22,757 bases of DNA from an uncultured Desulfovibrio sp. Lineage in GTDB: Bacteria > Desulfobacterota > Desulfovibrionia > Desulfovibrionales > Desulfovibrionaceae. The stretch spans positions 1 through 22,757 of the forward strand of contig UQJT01000037.1 of the NCBI GenBank assembly GCA_900541395.1. Direction: 5' to 3'. Below the pieces are notes generated by a model, which had not been told where the DNA came from, searched no databases, and saw nothing but the letters and a program-made list of their open reading frames with translations. The position numbers were made by a program, and so were the translations under genes. This document shows positions 1 through 6,837 of this stretch, piece after piece; the stretch's first letter is position 1; each line of letters begins with the position of its first letter.

Positions 1-50
1 GGTGGATTTCTGTTTCGGAAGCTATGCTTCCTCAACTGGCTAAAGCCATA

Positions 51-82
51 TAAAAAGGCCGGACCCTGCGCGATCCGGCCTT
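51..82 (-). terminator. Rho-independent terminator of nifU-nifS
   Basis: A 9-bp perfect stem (AAGGCCGGA at 55-63, TCCGGCCTT at 74-82) has a 10-nt loop. Read on the minus strand it is followed by a T run (complement of 52-56). It lies about 25 nt beyond the nifS stop, where the transcript should end. Confidence 0.85.
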
Positions 83-107
83 GAACGGAGAAAGCCCCGG
101 CGGAGCG

Positions 108-1277
108 CTAGCCCCGACGGGTGAAGGGCGAAATCTCGCGCAGGTTTTTGACGATGGGCGGAAAAACCTCCAACACGGTATCGATGTCCGCCTGAGTGGT
201 ATACCGCGACAGGCTGAACCGAATGGAGCCGTGGGCGTAGGTGAAAGGCACGCCCATGGCCCGCAGCACATGAGAGGGCTCCAGGCTGCCCGAGGTGCAG
301 GCCGAACCGGAACTGGCGCAGATGCCGAACTGATCCATCATAAGCAGCAGGGCCTCGCCCTCCACGGCTTCAAAAGCAATGCTGCTGGTGTTGAACAGGC
401 GGTGTTCCACATCGCCGTTGACAATAGCGTTGGGGATGGCCTCCAGCAGCCCCTGTTCCAACTTGTCGCGCAGAGCCGACACCCGGACGCGTTCTTCCTG
501 CATGAACCGACCGGCCAATTCGCAAGCCTTGCCCAGACCCACGATATAAGGCACGTTTTCAGTGCCCGCGCGGCGGCCGCGTTCCTGGTGGCCACCTCGC
601 AGGAAAGGCCGAAAACGCGTGCCCCGGCGCACGTACAGCACGCCTATGCCCTTGGGGGCGTGCAGTTTATGCCCGGACAGAGCCAGGTAATCGATGGGCA
701 GTTCGCGCAGGTTGATAGCTTCCTTGCCCACGGCCTGCACGGCATCCACATGAAGTTGCACGCCCTTTTCCTTGACGATCCGAGCTATATCCCGCATGGG
801 AAAAATGGTGCCGGTTTCGTTGTTGGCGTACATGATGGAAACCAGGGCCGTATCATGGCGGATGGCGGCCGCCAGTTCGTCCAGATCCAGACGGCCGCGC
901 GAGTCCACGCCCAGCCAGGTGACGTCGTACCCCTTGGTTTCCAGCAAATGCCCCAGGGCCAGCACGGCCGGGTGCTCCACCCGGGTAGTGATGAAATGTC
1001 GTTTTTCAGGCTGAGTTTCCAGGGCGGAATAAATGGCGGTGCTGTCGCTTTCGGTCCCGCAGGAGGTAAAAATGATCTCCTCGGGCAGCGCGCCGATGAG
1101 TTCCGCCGCCTGCTCGCGGGCTCGGCTCACGTAGCGGCCCATCTGCCCGCCGAAGGTATGCATGCTGGAGGCGTTGCCGTACAGTTCGGAGAACATGGGC
1201 AGCATGGCCTCCACAACTTCGGGCGCGACCCGGGTGGTGGCGTTGTTGTCGAGATAGATGACGTCGGTTTCGGCCAT
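108..1277 (-). CDS. nifS: Cysteine desulfurase NifS
   Basis: This PLP enzyme takes sulfur from cysteine, forming alanine and an enzyme persulfide, and passes the sulfur to the NifU scaffold for Fe-S cluster assembly in the cytoplasm. The 389-residue length fits the NifS/IscS class. Visible motifs are the N-terminal YLDNNATT, the cofactor-stacking His at 102 (VEHPA), the PLP lysine K204 in SGHKLHAPKG, and the persulfide cysteine C327 in SSGSACTSG. It starts 1 nt after the nifU stop, with GGAGG upstream on the minus strand, so the two genes are translationally close and form one operon. No nitrogenase gene is in the window, so a general housekeeping role in Fe-S supply is likely (inference); the radical-SAM and Fe-S enzymes encoded nearby would be consumers. 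Confidence 0.95.
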   Translation of the reverse strand: MAETDVIYLDNNATTRVAPEVVEAMLPMFSELYGNASSMHTFGGQMGRYVSRAREQAAELIGALPEEIIFTSCGTESDSTAIYSALETQPEKRHFITTRVEHPAVLALGHLLETKGYDVTWLGVDSRGRLDLDELAAAIRHDTALVSIMYANNETGTIFPMRDIARIVKEKGVQLHVDAVQAVGKEAINLRELPIDYLALSGHKLHAPKGIGVLYVRRGTRFRPFLRGGHQERGRRAGTENVPYIVGLGKACELAGRFMQEERVRVSALRDKLEQGLLEAIPNAIVNGDVEHRLFNTSSIAFEAVEGEALLLMMDQFGICASSGSACTSGSLEPSHVLRAMGVPFTYAHGSIRFSLSRYTTQADIDTVLEVFPPIVKNLREISPFTRRG

Positions 1278-1278
1278 G

Positions 1279-2118
1279 TCACGCCTCCACCACGGTGATC
1301 TCGGGGTCGACCTGCTCGCGCAGGGTCTTTTCCACCAATTCCTTGATGGTCAGCTGGCTGGCCCGGCAGCTGGCGCACGCGCCCCGCATGGCCACCGTCA
1401 CGGTCCGTCCGTCCACGTCCACCAGTTCGATATTGCCGCCGTCCTGGGCCAAACGCGGGCGGATGTCCTCGTCGATGACCTTCATCACCTTCTGCATCCG
1501 CTCGATGTTGCTCATGGCCTTGCGCACCGGCTTGATTTCGTCCAAAGGACGCCGCACGCCCTTTTCCTGATCCAAAATTTCCTGAATCTGATCCCGGCAG
1601 TCGCCGCAGGCGCCGCCCGCCTTGGTGAAATTGGTCACCTCATCCACGGTGGTCAGATTGTTTTCGCGCACGGCCTTGCGAATTTGATTTTCCGTCACGC
1701 CGAAGCACTTGCACACCAGGCGGCCTTCTTCTTCATGTTCCAGAGGCGGCAGGCCCTTCCAGTTGCGGATGGCGGCCTCCAATGCTTCCTCGCCCATAAC
1801 CGAGCAGTGCATTTTTTCCTTGGGCAACCCGCCCAGATAGGCGGCAATATCCTTATTGGTAATTGTGGCGGCTTCATCCACCGTCTTGCCCTTGATAAGT
1901 TCGGTCAGGGCCGAACTGGAGGCAATGGCGCTGGCGCAGCCGAAAGTCTGGAAGCGGGCATCCTCGATGACGCCTTCGGGGCTGATTTTAAGAAAAAGCT
2001 TAAGCGCGTCGCCGCAGGCCAGGCTGCCCACTTCGCCGATAGCGTTGGCGTCGGGCAGTTCACCCGTGTTGCGAGGGTGCAGAAAATGCTCGCGGACCTT
2101 GTCGGTGTAATCCCACAT
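1279..2118 (-). CDS. nifU: Fe-S cluster scaffold protein NifU
   Basis: This modular scaffold holds Fe-S clusters built with sulfur from NifS. All three NifU parts are present in 279 residues. The IscU-like N-domain has C35, C61 and C105. The central BFD-type [2Fe-2S] domain has VCKC (C136, C138) and C171/C174 in GGACGDC. The C-terminal Nfu domain has the CASC pair (C248, C251). Full length and order match the classical NifU family. The start is supported by AGGAG upstream on the minus strand (within 2122-2132). It is the first gene of the nifU-nifS pair. I saw no IscR or SufR gene or clear operator, so its regulation is unknown. Confidence 0.95.
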   Translation of the reverse strand: MWDYTDKVREHFLHPRNTGELPDANAIGEVGSLACGDALKLFLKISPEGVIEDARFQTFGCASAIASSSALTELIKGKTVDEAATITNKDIAAYLGGLPKEKMHCSVMGEEALEAAIRNWKGLPPLEHEEEGRLVCKCFGVTENQIRKAVRENNLTTVDEVTNFTKAGGACGDCRDQIQEILDQEKGVRRPLDEIKPVRKAMSNIERMQKVMKVIDEDIRPRLAQDGGNIELVDVDGRTVTVAMRGACASCRASQLTIKELVEKTLREQVDPEITVVEA

Positions 2119-2384
2119 GACGATACTCCTGAAAGTGAAGGCGGCGGTTCGCTACGACGCCGGAACGATACTCCGAGACGTTAAGCATTCGCGGCGCGAT
2201 GTCCAGAAAGCGTCCAGCTCTTCTTTCCGACAAAGCCCGGGGCACGCTGCTTCCCGGCTCAATGAGAGAACGCAGGAGAAAAAACGCCTTCAACGCCTTT
2301 CAGGTTCACCCCGCCCTGAGCGTGACGGCGCCCGGCTGAACGACTCGAGCAGGTGACGAAAAGAGATTCGAAGCGGAAAACTCC
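2119..2384. other. Upstream region of nifU, GC-rich
   Basis: This gene-free stretch of core-like base composition contains the nifU ribosome binding site (on the minus strand) and presumably its promoter. I could not find a convincing -35/-10 pair, an IscR-type operator or a tRNA gene that could have served as the attachment site of the neighbouring island. Confidence 0.5.
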
Positions 2385-2547
2385 CATCATAAAATTTTCA
2401 CGTCTATTTTATCTTTATTACACTGAAAAAAATTGAATATATTTTTTTGATATGGACTTTCATGGATTTTTTTGGACACGTGGACACCCCGGATTATTCG
2501 GGGTAACAATCGGGGTAAATCATTTCCGAAACGGGGGTTTACCCCAT
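2385..2547. repeat. AT-rich island edge with repeats upstream of the integrase
   Basis: Composition switches abruptly to AT-rich at about 2385, which I take as the left edge of the accessory island. Just before the integrase start lie short ordered repeats: GGACAC at 2474-2479 and 2482-2487, GGGGTAAC at 2500-2507, GGGGTAAA at 2512-2519 (12 bp on), and an inverted TTTACCCC at 2538-2545. There is also a CCCCG/CGGGG hairpin at 2487-2503. Such clusters next to an integrase gene are typical arm-type binding sites for the recombinase. That role is inferred; the core att site was not identified. Confidence 0.45.
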
Positions 2548-3808
2548 ATGCCCTTGACCGCCCCCCTAAGAAATGCAAAACCGAGAGAAAAAATAAATCA
2601 AATTATTTTACAGAGATGGACTGTTTTTACTGATTGCTCCCAGCGGAACGAAAGCATGGCGGCTCAAATACAGCTTTCACAGAAAGGAAAAGCTGATTTC
2701 TCTGGAACTATACCCGACCGTATCACTGGAAAGAAGCACGGGAACGCGCCGCGACAGCCAGAAAGGACATTGTCAACGACATCGACCCTTCCGAAAAGCG
2801 GAAACTTGAAAAAGCGGCCTGTCAAAACAGCTTTGAGGCCGTTGCCTTTGAATGGTACGAGCAGAACAGGCACAAATGGAGTGAAAATACGGCCAAGAGC
2901 ATCTTGCATCGAATGAAGCACAATCTTTTTCCGCAGATAGGTTCAAAGCCTGTCCATCTGGTGTCCGCCCCGGAACTGCTGGCGCTTTTGCGGGAAATTG
3001 AAGCGCGGGGAGTCAAGGACATTCCTCATATCGTGTGTTCCATCAGTTCAAGCGTGTTCAGGTACGCCATTGCCACCGGGCGGGCGAAACGCGACCCGGC
3101 GGCTGACCTCAAGGGAGCGTTGGCCCCGCGTGTCAGAAAGAACCTTCCTTCACAGACGACCCCGGAAGCCGTGGGGCATCTGATGACTGCCATCGACAAC
3201 TATCCCGGCACCTTTTTTGTCAGGAGCGCCCTCCAGCTTATGGCGTTGACCTTTTGCCGGACAGGAGAACTGAGAAACGCCGAGTGGCGGAAAATCGACT
3301 TTGAAGATGGACTGTGGCGCATCCCCGCCGAACGGATGAAAATGTCTCGCGACCATCTTATTCCTCGCAGCAGGCAGTCCGTCGCCATCTTGAGGAAATT
3401 ACAGGCGTATTCCGGCAAGGATGTTTATGTATTCCCCAACTACAAGACGAAAAAAGGAGTATGAGCAAAAGTGCCCTGCTTGGAGCAATCCTTGGGCTTG
3501 GCTTTGAAAATGGTGAGATGTGTCCGCATGGATTCAGGTCCACGGCTTCCACTATGCTCAACGAACTTGGATATAATGGAGACTGGATAGAGTGACAGCT
3601 TGCCCATGTTCCGCGCAATATCATTCGTGGAATATACAACAGGGCGGAATACTTGCCCGAACGCCGAAAGATGATGCAGGAGTGGGCGGATTATCTGGAC
3701 GAGCTACGAAGAAAACCAAATAACAGCAACCTCTCGACTGAGATAAAGGAGAAACCATGCGCCCGGAAAATTGCAATGAAAATTTTTTGCGTCTTCCGCA
3801 GGTTTTAA
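2548..3808 (+). pseudogene. P4-type tyrosine integrase, broken by frameshifts and a stop
   Basis: The pieces join into a single ~420-residue integrase of the phage P4/IntS family, in different frames. The N-terminus MPLTAPLRNAKPREK starts at 2548. The frame slips by one base in an A-rich run near 2596, resumes as DGLFLLIAPSGTKAWRLKY, and slips again near 2731 (ARERAATARKDIV). The middle runs from 2733 to 3464, with the catalytic Arg in RTGELRNAEW. It slips once more near 3460, gives HGFR, meets TGA at 3593-3595, then continues through QLAHVPRN and the tyrosine in GIYNRAEYLPERR. All catalytic landmarks (R, HxxR, H, Y) are still readable, but no full-length protein can be made. The decay looks recent because the pieces remain conserved. 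The last ~50 nt overlap the AlpA-like gene. Confidence 0.9.
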
Positions 3809-3984
3809 CAATTATCCCCATCAGCAAAAGCGCGTGGTGGCAGGGCTGCAAGGAAGGCCGTTTTCCCAAACCGGTAAAGCCGGGGCCGCGTACTTCGGTA
3901 TGGCGGTCTTCCGACATCGCCGCCCTCATCAAACAGCTTTCCCTGCAATCTGTTCAGGAGGAAAACACCGAGGCACGAAAATAA
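3757..3984 (+). CDS. AlpA-family excisionase/transcriptional regulator
   Basis: This 75-residue protein has the AlpA/MerR-like winged-helix pattern: LRLPQVLTIIPISKSAWWQG (recognition helix around residues 10-30), then RFPKPVKPGPRTSVWRSSDI and an AALIKQL helix. In CP4-57/P4-like elements, AlpA proteins activate the integrase or act as excisionase. AAGGAG at 3746-3751 precedes the ATG by 5 nt. It follows the integrase directly and overlaps its tail, the usual order in such elements. It is the only gene of the mobility module that appears intact. With its integrase broken, it can only act in trans or on another promoter (inference). Confidence 0.85.
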   Translation: MRPENCNENFLRLPQVLTIIPISKSAWWQGCKEGRFPKPVKPGPRTSVWRSSDIAALIKQLSLQSVQEENTEARK

Positions 3985-4218
3985 TATGAACAGCCTATCC
4001 GGCCCATTCCCAAATGGCGGCGCGACCAAGGCTTGAACCTTGCCCGCACCGCTTTCTTTTTGCCTCATGCCATACCCGAATTTTCAAGTTGCCCTTTCCG
4101 TGCGCTACTACGCGGCGGGGGTGTGTCTTTTCACTCCTCACGGCATGAGGTAATCTGTACGAAGACGCATACCCAAAGCGGAGACACAGTGCGCCACATG
4201 ACAACCAGTATGAAAAAA
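3985..4218. other. Gene-free stretch between alpA-like gene and oriT
   Basis: No reading frame here resembles a protein I know, and the frames lack convincing ribosome binding sites. It is probably a remnant of the mobilization region between the integrase block and oriT. The nearest identifiable structures are the terminator and the inverted repeat immediately downstream. Confidence 0.35.
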
Positions 4219-4221
4219 GCC

Positions 4222-4250
4222 CTGCCGGAAAACGCCGGGAGTTTTTCTTT
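4222..4250 (+). terminator. Rho-independent terminator before oriT
   Basis: The stem CTGCCGG (4222-4228) with CCGGGAG (4235-4241), one mismatch and a 6-nt loop, is followed by TTTTTCTTT. An A run before the stem would let it work on both strands. It probably ends transcription from the integrase/alpA side. Confidence 0.6.
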
Positions 4251-4251
4251 A

Positions 4252-4306
4252 CAGGATGTTAGCTGTCTGACCCCAGCTAACATCCTGCCAAAGGCTTCGC
4301 CTCTGG
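4252..4306 (+). other. Candidate IncP-type origin of transfer (oriT) with nic site
   Basis: A perfect 14-bp inverted repeat (CAGGATGTTAGCTG at 4252-4265, its complement at 4274-4287, 8-nt loop) ends in CATCCTG, followed by C at 4288. This matches the nic consensus of IncP/RP4-like relaxases (YATCCTG|Y), with the predicted cut between 4287 and 4288. A second, imperfect hairpin (CCAAAGGC with a TTC loop, 4288-4306) lies just 3' of the nick. In this family an inverted repeat bound by an accessory protein sits just 5' of nic, as here. The decayed relaxase frame begins immediately downstream. The match to the consensus is direct; function as an oriT is inferred. Confidence 0.6.
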
Positions 4307-4318
4307 ACACCCGCAGAG

Positions 4319-5125
4319 CGTTCGGCGCTGCGCTTCTCACGCCTCAAAAAGTCTGGGAGGGCAGATGGAAAAACGGAAAGCGACAAGCGATTTCAGAGAG
4401 GAACCCCCTCAGACTTCGGGCACGGTCATTTTCGTGGGCGACACAGCGGTCAAGGCGTTCAGAGTGACAGTAAATTTCCACTGTCCAGGCTCTCAAAACG
4501 ACTTGGAGGGTTCAAGCCCGACTACTACTCTACATGAACATTCGGCAAGCCCGCCTCAGAGCCGGTCAGCTACGTTTGCCGGGAGGAATGACAGAAGTAT
4601 CAAAAGGAAAGGCAGAGAGTGGCGCAAGAAAAACGCCACGCCTCTCCCGGCATTTTTGAAGGAACGCGAATAGGAAGAACGCGTGGAAATACGGAACAAG
4701 CTTCGTTTCTACGGAGCAAGCGGTATAGCTCCCACGTTCAAATACTGATTCGGCAACGTGATGCGTACCGCAAAAATCTCTGACATTTCCACAAACGGCA
4801 AGAAATTCGGGTTCCCCAAAACCGGCACTCTGCACTTACCCTACGTCCCGCAATGTATGAATCACGGATGGATGCAATCATTGCCCGGTATATGCGCTGT
4901 GCCGGATACACGCCGCAGGAGGTAACCAACGAGTTGTATAGGCACACCCCGCCCGCCCCAAGGGGCAGAACCATAACAAAAGGACAGAGTGCAGGCGTAA
5001 AATGGTCTGGTATGTCTTTTGACACGGCGGAATATATTGATATTACCCGCATTAAGTTCTCACCGGAACATATCCCGGAACTTATCAACGAGATGGAACT
5101 TAAAAAAACATTAACGAGGATATAA
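4319..5125 (+). pseudogene. Decayed relaxase-primase (mobilization protein) remnant
   Basis: One reading frame runs from before 4319 to 5125 and is interrupted only by TGA codons at 4535-4537, 4589-4591 and 4781-4783. It contains PLSRLSKRLGGFKP, the charged coil YQKERQRVAQEKR, IRQRDAYRKNL and, in the last open part from 4853, ESRMDAIIARYMRCAGYTPQEV. This order resembles the C-terminal primase-like part of plasmid MOBP relaxases, in which SRLAKRLG is followed by a charged coil and an SRxDxxIAxRMxxxGxxxxxI helix. I recognise the pattern from memory, so the family call is moderate. The N-terminal nickase domain is missing. The remnant ends in a 1-nt overlap with the start of the sigma-54 regulator. 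Confidence 0.5.
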
Positions 5126-6690
5126 TGCTGACTTTTCTTTTTCCTCCCGATGATAAAGATACTTCGTTTCAGTCTCTTATGAATGAAATAGAAATTTTTT
5201 TTCAACAGGATAAAACTCTGCAAGAAGGAATACCAGAGCTATACCGCATTCTAAAAGATTATTTTCCTCTTGAATATATTATGGCCACCGTGGCCACCGA
5301 TCATCCGGGTGCAGAGCGTATGCTCATGTTTCCCGAAATTGCTGATATACACAAAATAGCACTGAACAGTACACCAGAACAGCTGCTGGCTCTTAGACAC
5401 GGTCCCGAACGTGTAGTTCGTCTCGGCAATCAGGATGACCACGGCATCACACTTGGTGTGATACACAGACTCTTTCCAGAGCGGCGATTTACGACACTCA
5501 TCATTCGGGCCGTGGTTGCTCGACGCTTTATTTTTTCCCTCTCATTCATTGATCTTGACCATCGAGGCTCGGAAGTTTTTCAGACTATGCATGTAAATGC
5601 TGCCTTCGCTCTGCTGGATGGACTCGTGCACTATTTCGAGCGTCATGTATCGCTGGAACCTTCGGAAGCAGGGCAGAAGGCAATGGGACGTTTTCTGCCT
5701 CTAGTACAGCTTCCAGGCATGAGTCAGGTCTGCGAAATGATATGGCAGGTTTCCCGTCAGGACTGTCCCGTGCTGCTGCTGGGAGAAACCGGTACCGGAA
5801 AGGAAGCTGTGGCGGAAACATTGTATCGCGCATCGGGACGACTGGACGCACCATTCATTAAAATGAACTGCGGCAGCCTGCCTGAATCTCTCATAGAAAG
5901 CGAACTATTCGGCCATGAAAAAGGAGCCTTTACCGGCGCTGTATCCTCTAGGAAAGGCTTTTTCGAGCGTGCGCACAGGGGAATGCTGCTGCTCGACGAG
6001 GTTGGAGAACTTTCGTTACCCGCTCAGACCAGGCTTCTGCGTGTACTCCAGGAAGGAGTGCTGGAACGCGTGGGTGGCGATGAGGAGAGACGTATCGACG
6101 TGCGCATCATAGCCGCTACTCATAGAAACCTCGACAAGATGGTACAAATCGGCAGTTTTCGCTCAGATCTGTATTTCCGGCTCAGCGTCTTTCCCATTGC
6201 CATCCCTCCGCTGCGCTGTCGCCCGGAGGACATTCCCGTGCTGATACGTTTTTTCATCGCTCGAAAGTGTTCCGAATTCTGCGTTCAAACTCTACCCGAG
6301 CCTTCTCCGCAAAATATGAAGGAACTACTGGCCTATCACTGGCCCGGCAACCTGCGGGAACTGAATAATGCCGTAGAGCGCGCAGTTATTCTGTGGATAG
6401 GGGATATGCGCCGCCCGCTGGTCATTTCCACAAGTGCCCACTTCATGCCGCAAGAACAAGCCGCTGATCTTGCTGTCGGCACATGGCGTACATCAACCGG
6501 CACCGGGCGTTTTGAAACTCTCAACGAAGCTATAGCTCGACATATTCTCCGTGCTCTGGAGCGCTCCGGTGGCAAGATAAGCGGCAAAGGAGGCGCTGCC
6601 GAGCTGCTGGACGTGCATCCCAACACTTTGCGTGCCAGGATGCATAAACTAGGAATCAACCACTATTCACTAAATATGGTAAAAAAATAA
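5125..6690 (+). CDS. Sigma-54-dependent transcriptional activator (NtrC/NorR type)
   Basis: This bacterial enhancer-binding protein of 521 residues has three parts. Residues 1-185 are a sensor region that looks GAF-like, with no receiver-type Asp pocket seen, so a small-molecule ligand is likelier than a kinase. Residues ~195-430 are an AAA+ domain with Walker A GETGTGKE (220-227), the sigma-54 contact loop GAFTGA (267-272), Walker [11 protein letters not shown] (287-296) and the WPGNLREL box (~406-413). Residues ~470-515 are a Fis-type helix-turn-helix. All activity motifs are intact. GAGGA at 5116-5120 precedes the start by 4 nt. The gene lies directly upstream of a consensus sigma-54 promoter driving the flavoprotein gene, so it is very probably the local switch of the catabolic module. 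Confidence 0.93.
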   Translation: MLTFLFPPDDKDTSFQSLMNEIEIFFQQDKTLQEGIPELYRILKDYFPLEYIMATVATDHPGAERMLMFPEIADIHKIALNSTPEQLLALRHGPERVVRLGNQDDHGITLGVIHRLFPERRFTTLIIRAVVARRFIFSLSFIDLDHRGSEVFQTMHVNAAFALLDGLVHYFERHVSLEPSEAGQKAMGRFLPLVQLPGMSQVCEMIWQVSRQDCPVLLLGETGTGKEAVAETLYRASGRLDAPFIKMNCGSLPESLIESELFGHEKGAFTGAVSSRKGFFERAHRGMLLLDEVGELSLPAQTRLLRVLQEGVLERVGGDEERRIDVRIIAATHRNLDKMVQIGSFRSDLYFRLSVFPIAIPPLRCRPEDIPVLIRFFIARKCSEFCVQTLPEPSPQNMKELLAYHWPGNLRELNNAVERAVILWIGDMRRPLVISTSAHFMPQEQAADLAVGTWRTSTGTGRFETLNEAIARHILRALERSGGKISGKGGAAELLDVHPNTLRARMHKLGINHYSLNMVKK

Positions 6691-6723
6691 AACAATATAT
6701 GGTCAAAATACACTAAATATAGT
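6669..6723 (+). promoter_or_regulatory. Candidate upstream activator sites for the sigma-54 regulator
   Basis: Two copies of a near-palindrome, ACTAAATATGGT (6669-6680) and ACTAAATATAGT (6712-6723), lie 43 bp apart, about four helical turns, so on the same face of DNA. The second is a perfect ACTA-N4-TAGT dyad, and a further TAGT-N3-ACTA overlaps its end. They lie about 45-100 bp before the -24 element, a usual place for enhancer sites. The first copy is inside the last codons of the regulator gene. The binding role is inferred. Confidence 0.5.
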
Positions 6724-6766
6724 TACACTATTATTTATTCTATTGATAATATTAAATATTTAATTA

Positions 6767-6783
6767 TGGCATACTTTTTGCTT
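6767..6783 (+). promoter_or_regulatory. Sigma-54 (-24/-12) promoter of the catabolic operon
   Basis: TGGCATACTTTTTGCTT matches the RpoN consensus TGGCAC-N5-TTGCW closely. The invariant GG (6768-6769) and GC (6780-6781) are exactly 10 nt apart. Transcription should start near 6793, about 45 nt before the flavoprotein ATG. It is preceded by the activator gene and by candidate enhancer dyads. Confidence 0.88.
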
Positions 6784-6837
6784 GTTATCAAACAAAACAA
6801 GCATCCGGTACTGCTGCCGGTCATACAGGAGTATGTC

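Noticed and set aside
81..1298. Long plus-strand frame opposite nifS (and similar ones opposite nifU and dnaB-rplI)
   Set aside because: Antisense shadows in GC-rich coding DNA; the minus-strand proteins carry all catalytic motifs.
2452..2916. 154-codon plus-strand frame
   Set aside because: It contains the integrase N-terminus in frame only near 2548-2595, then reads the rest of the integrase remnant out of frame.
4033..4467. 144-codon plus-strand frame across the terminator and oriT
   Set aside because: No ribosome binding site or family resemblance, and it spans structured DNA.
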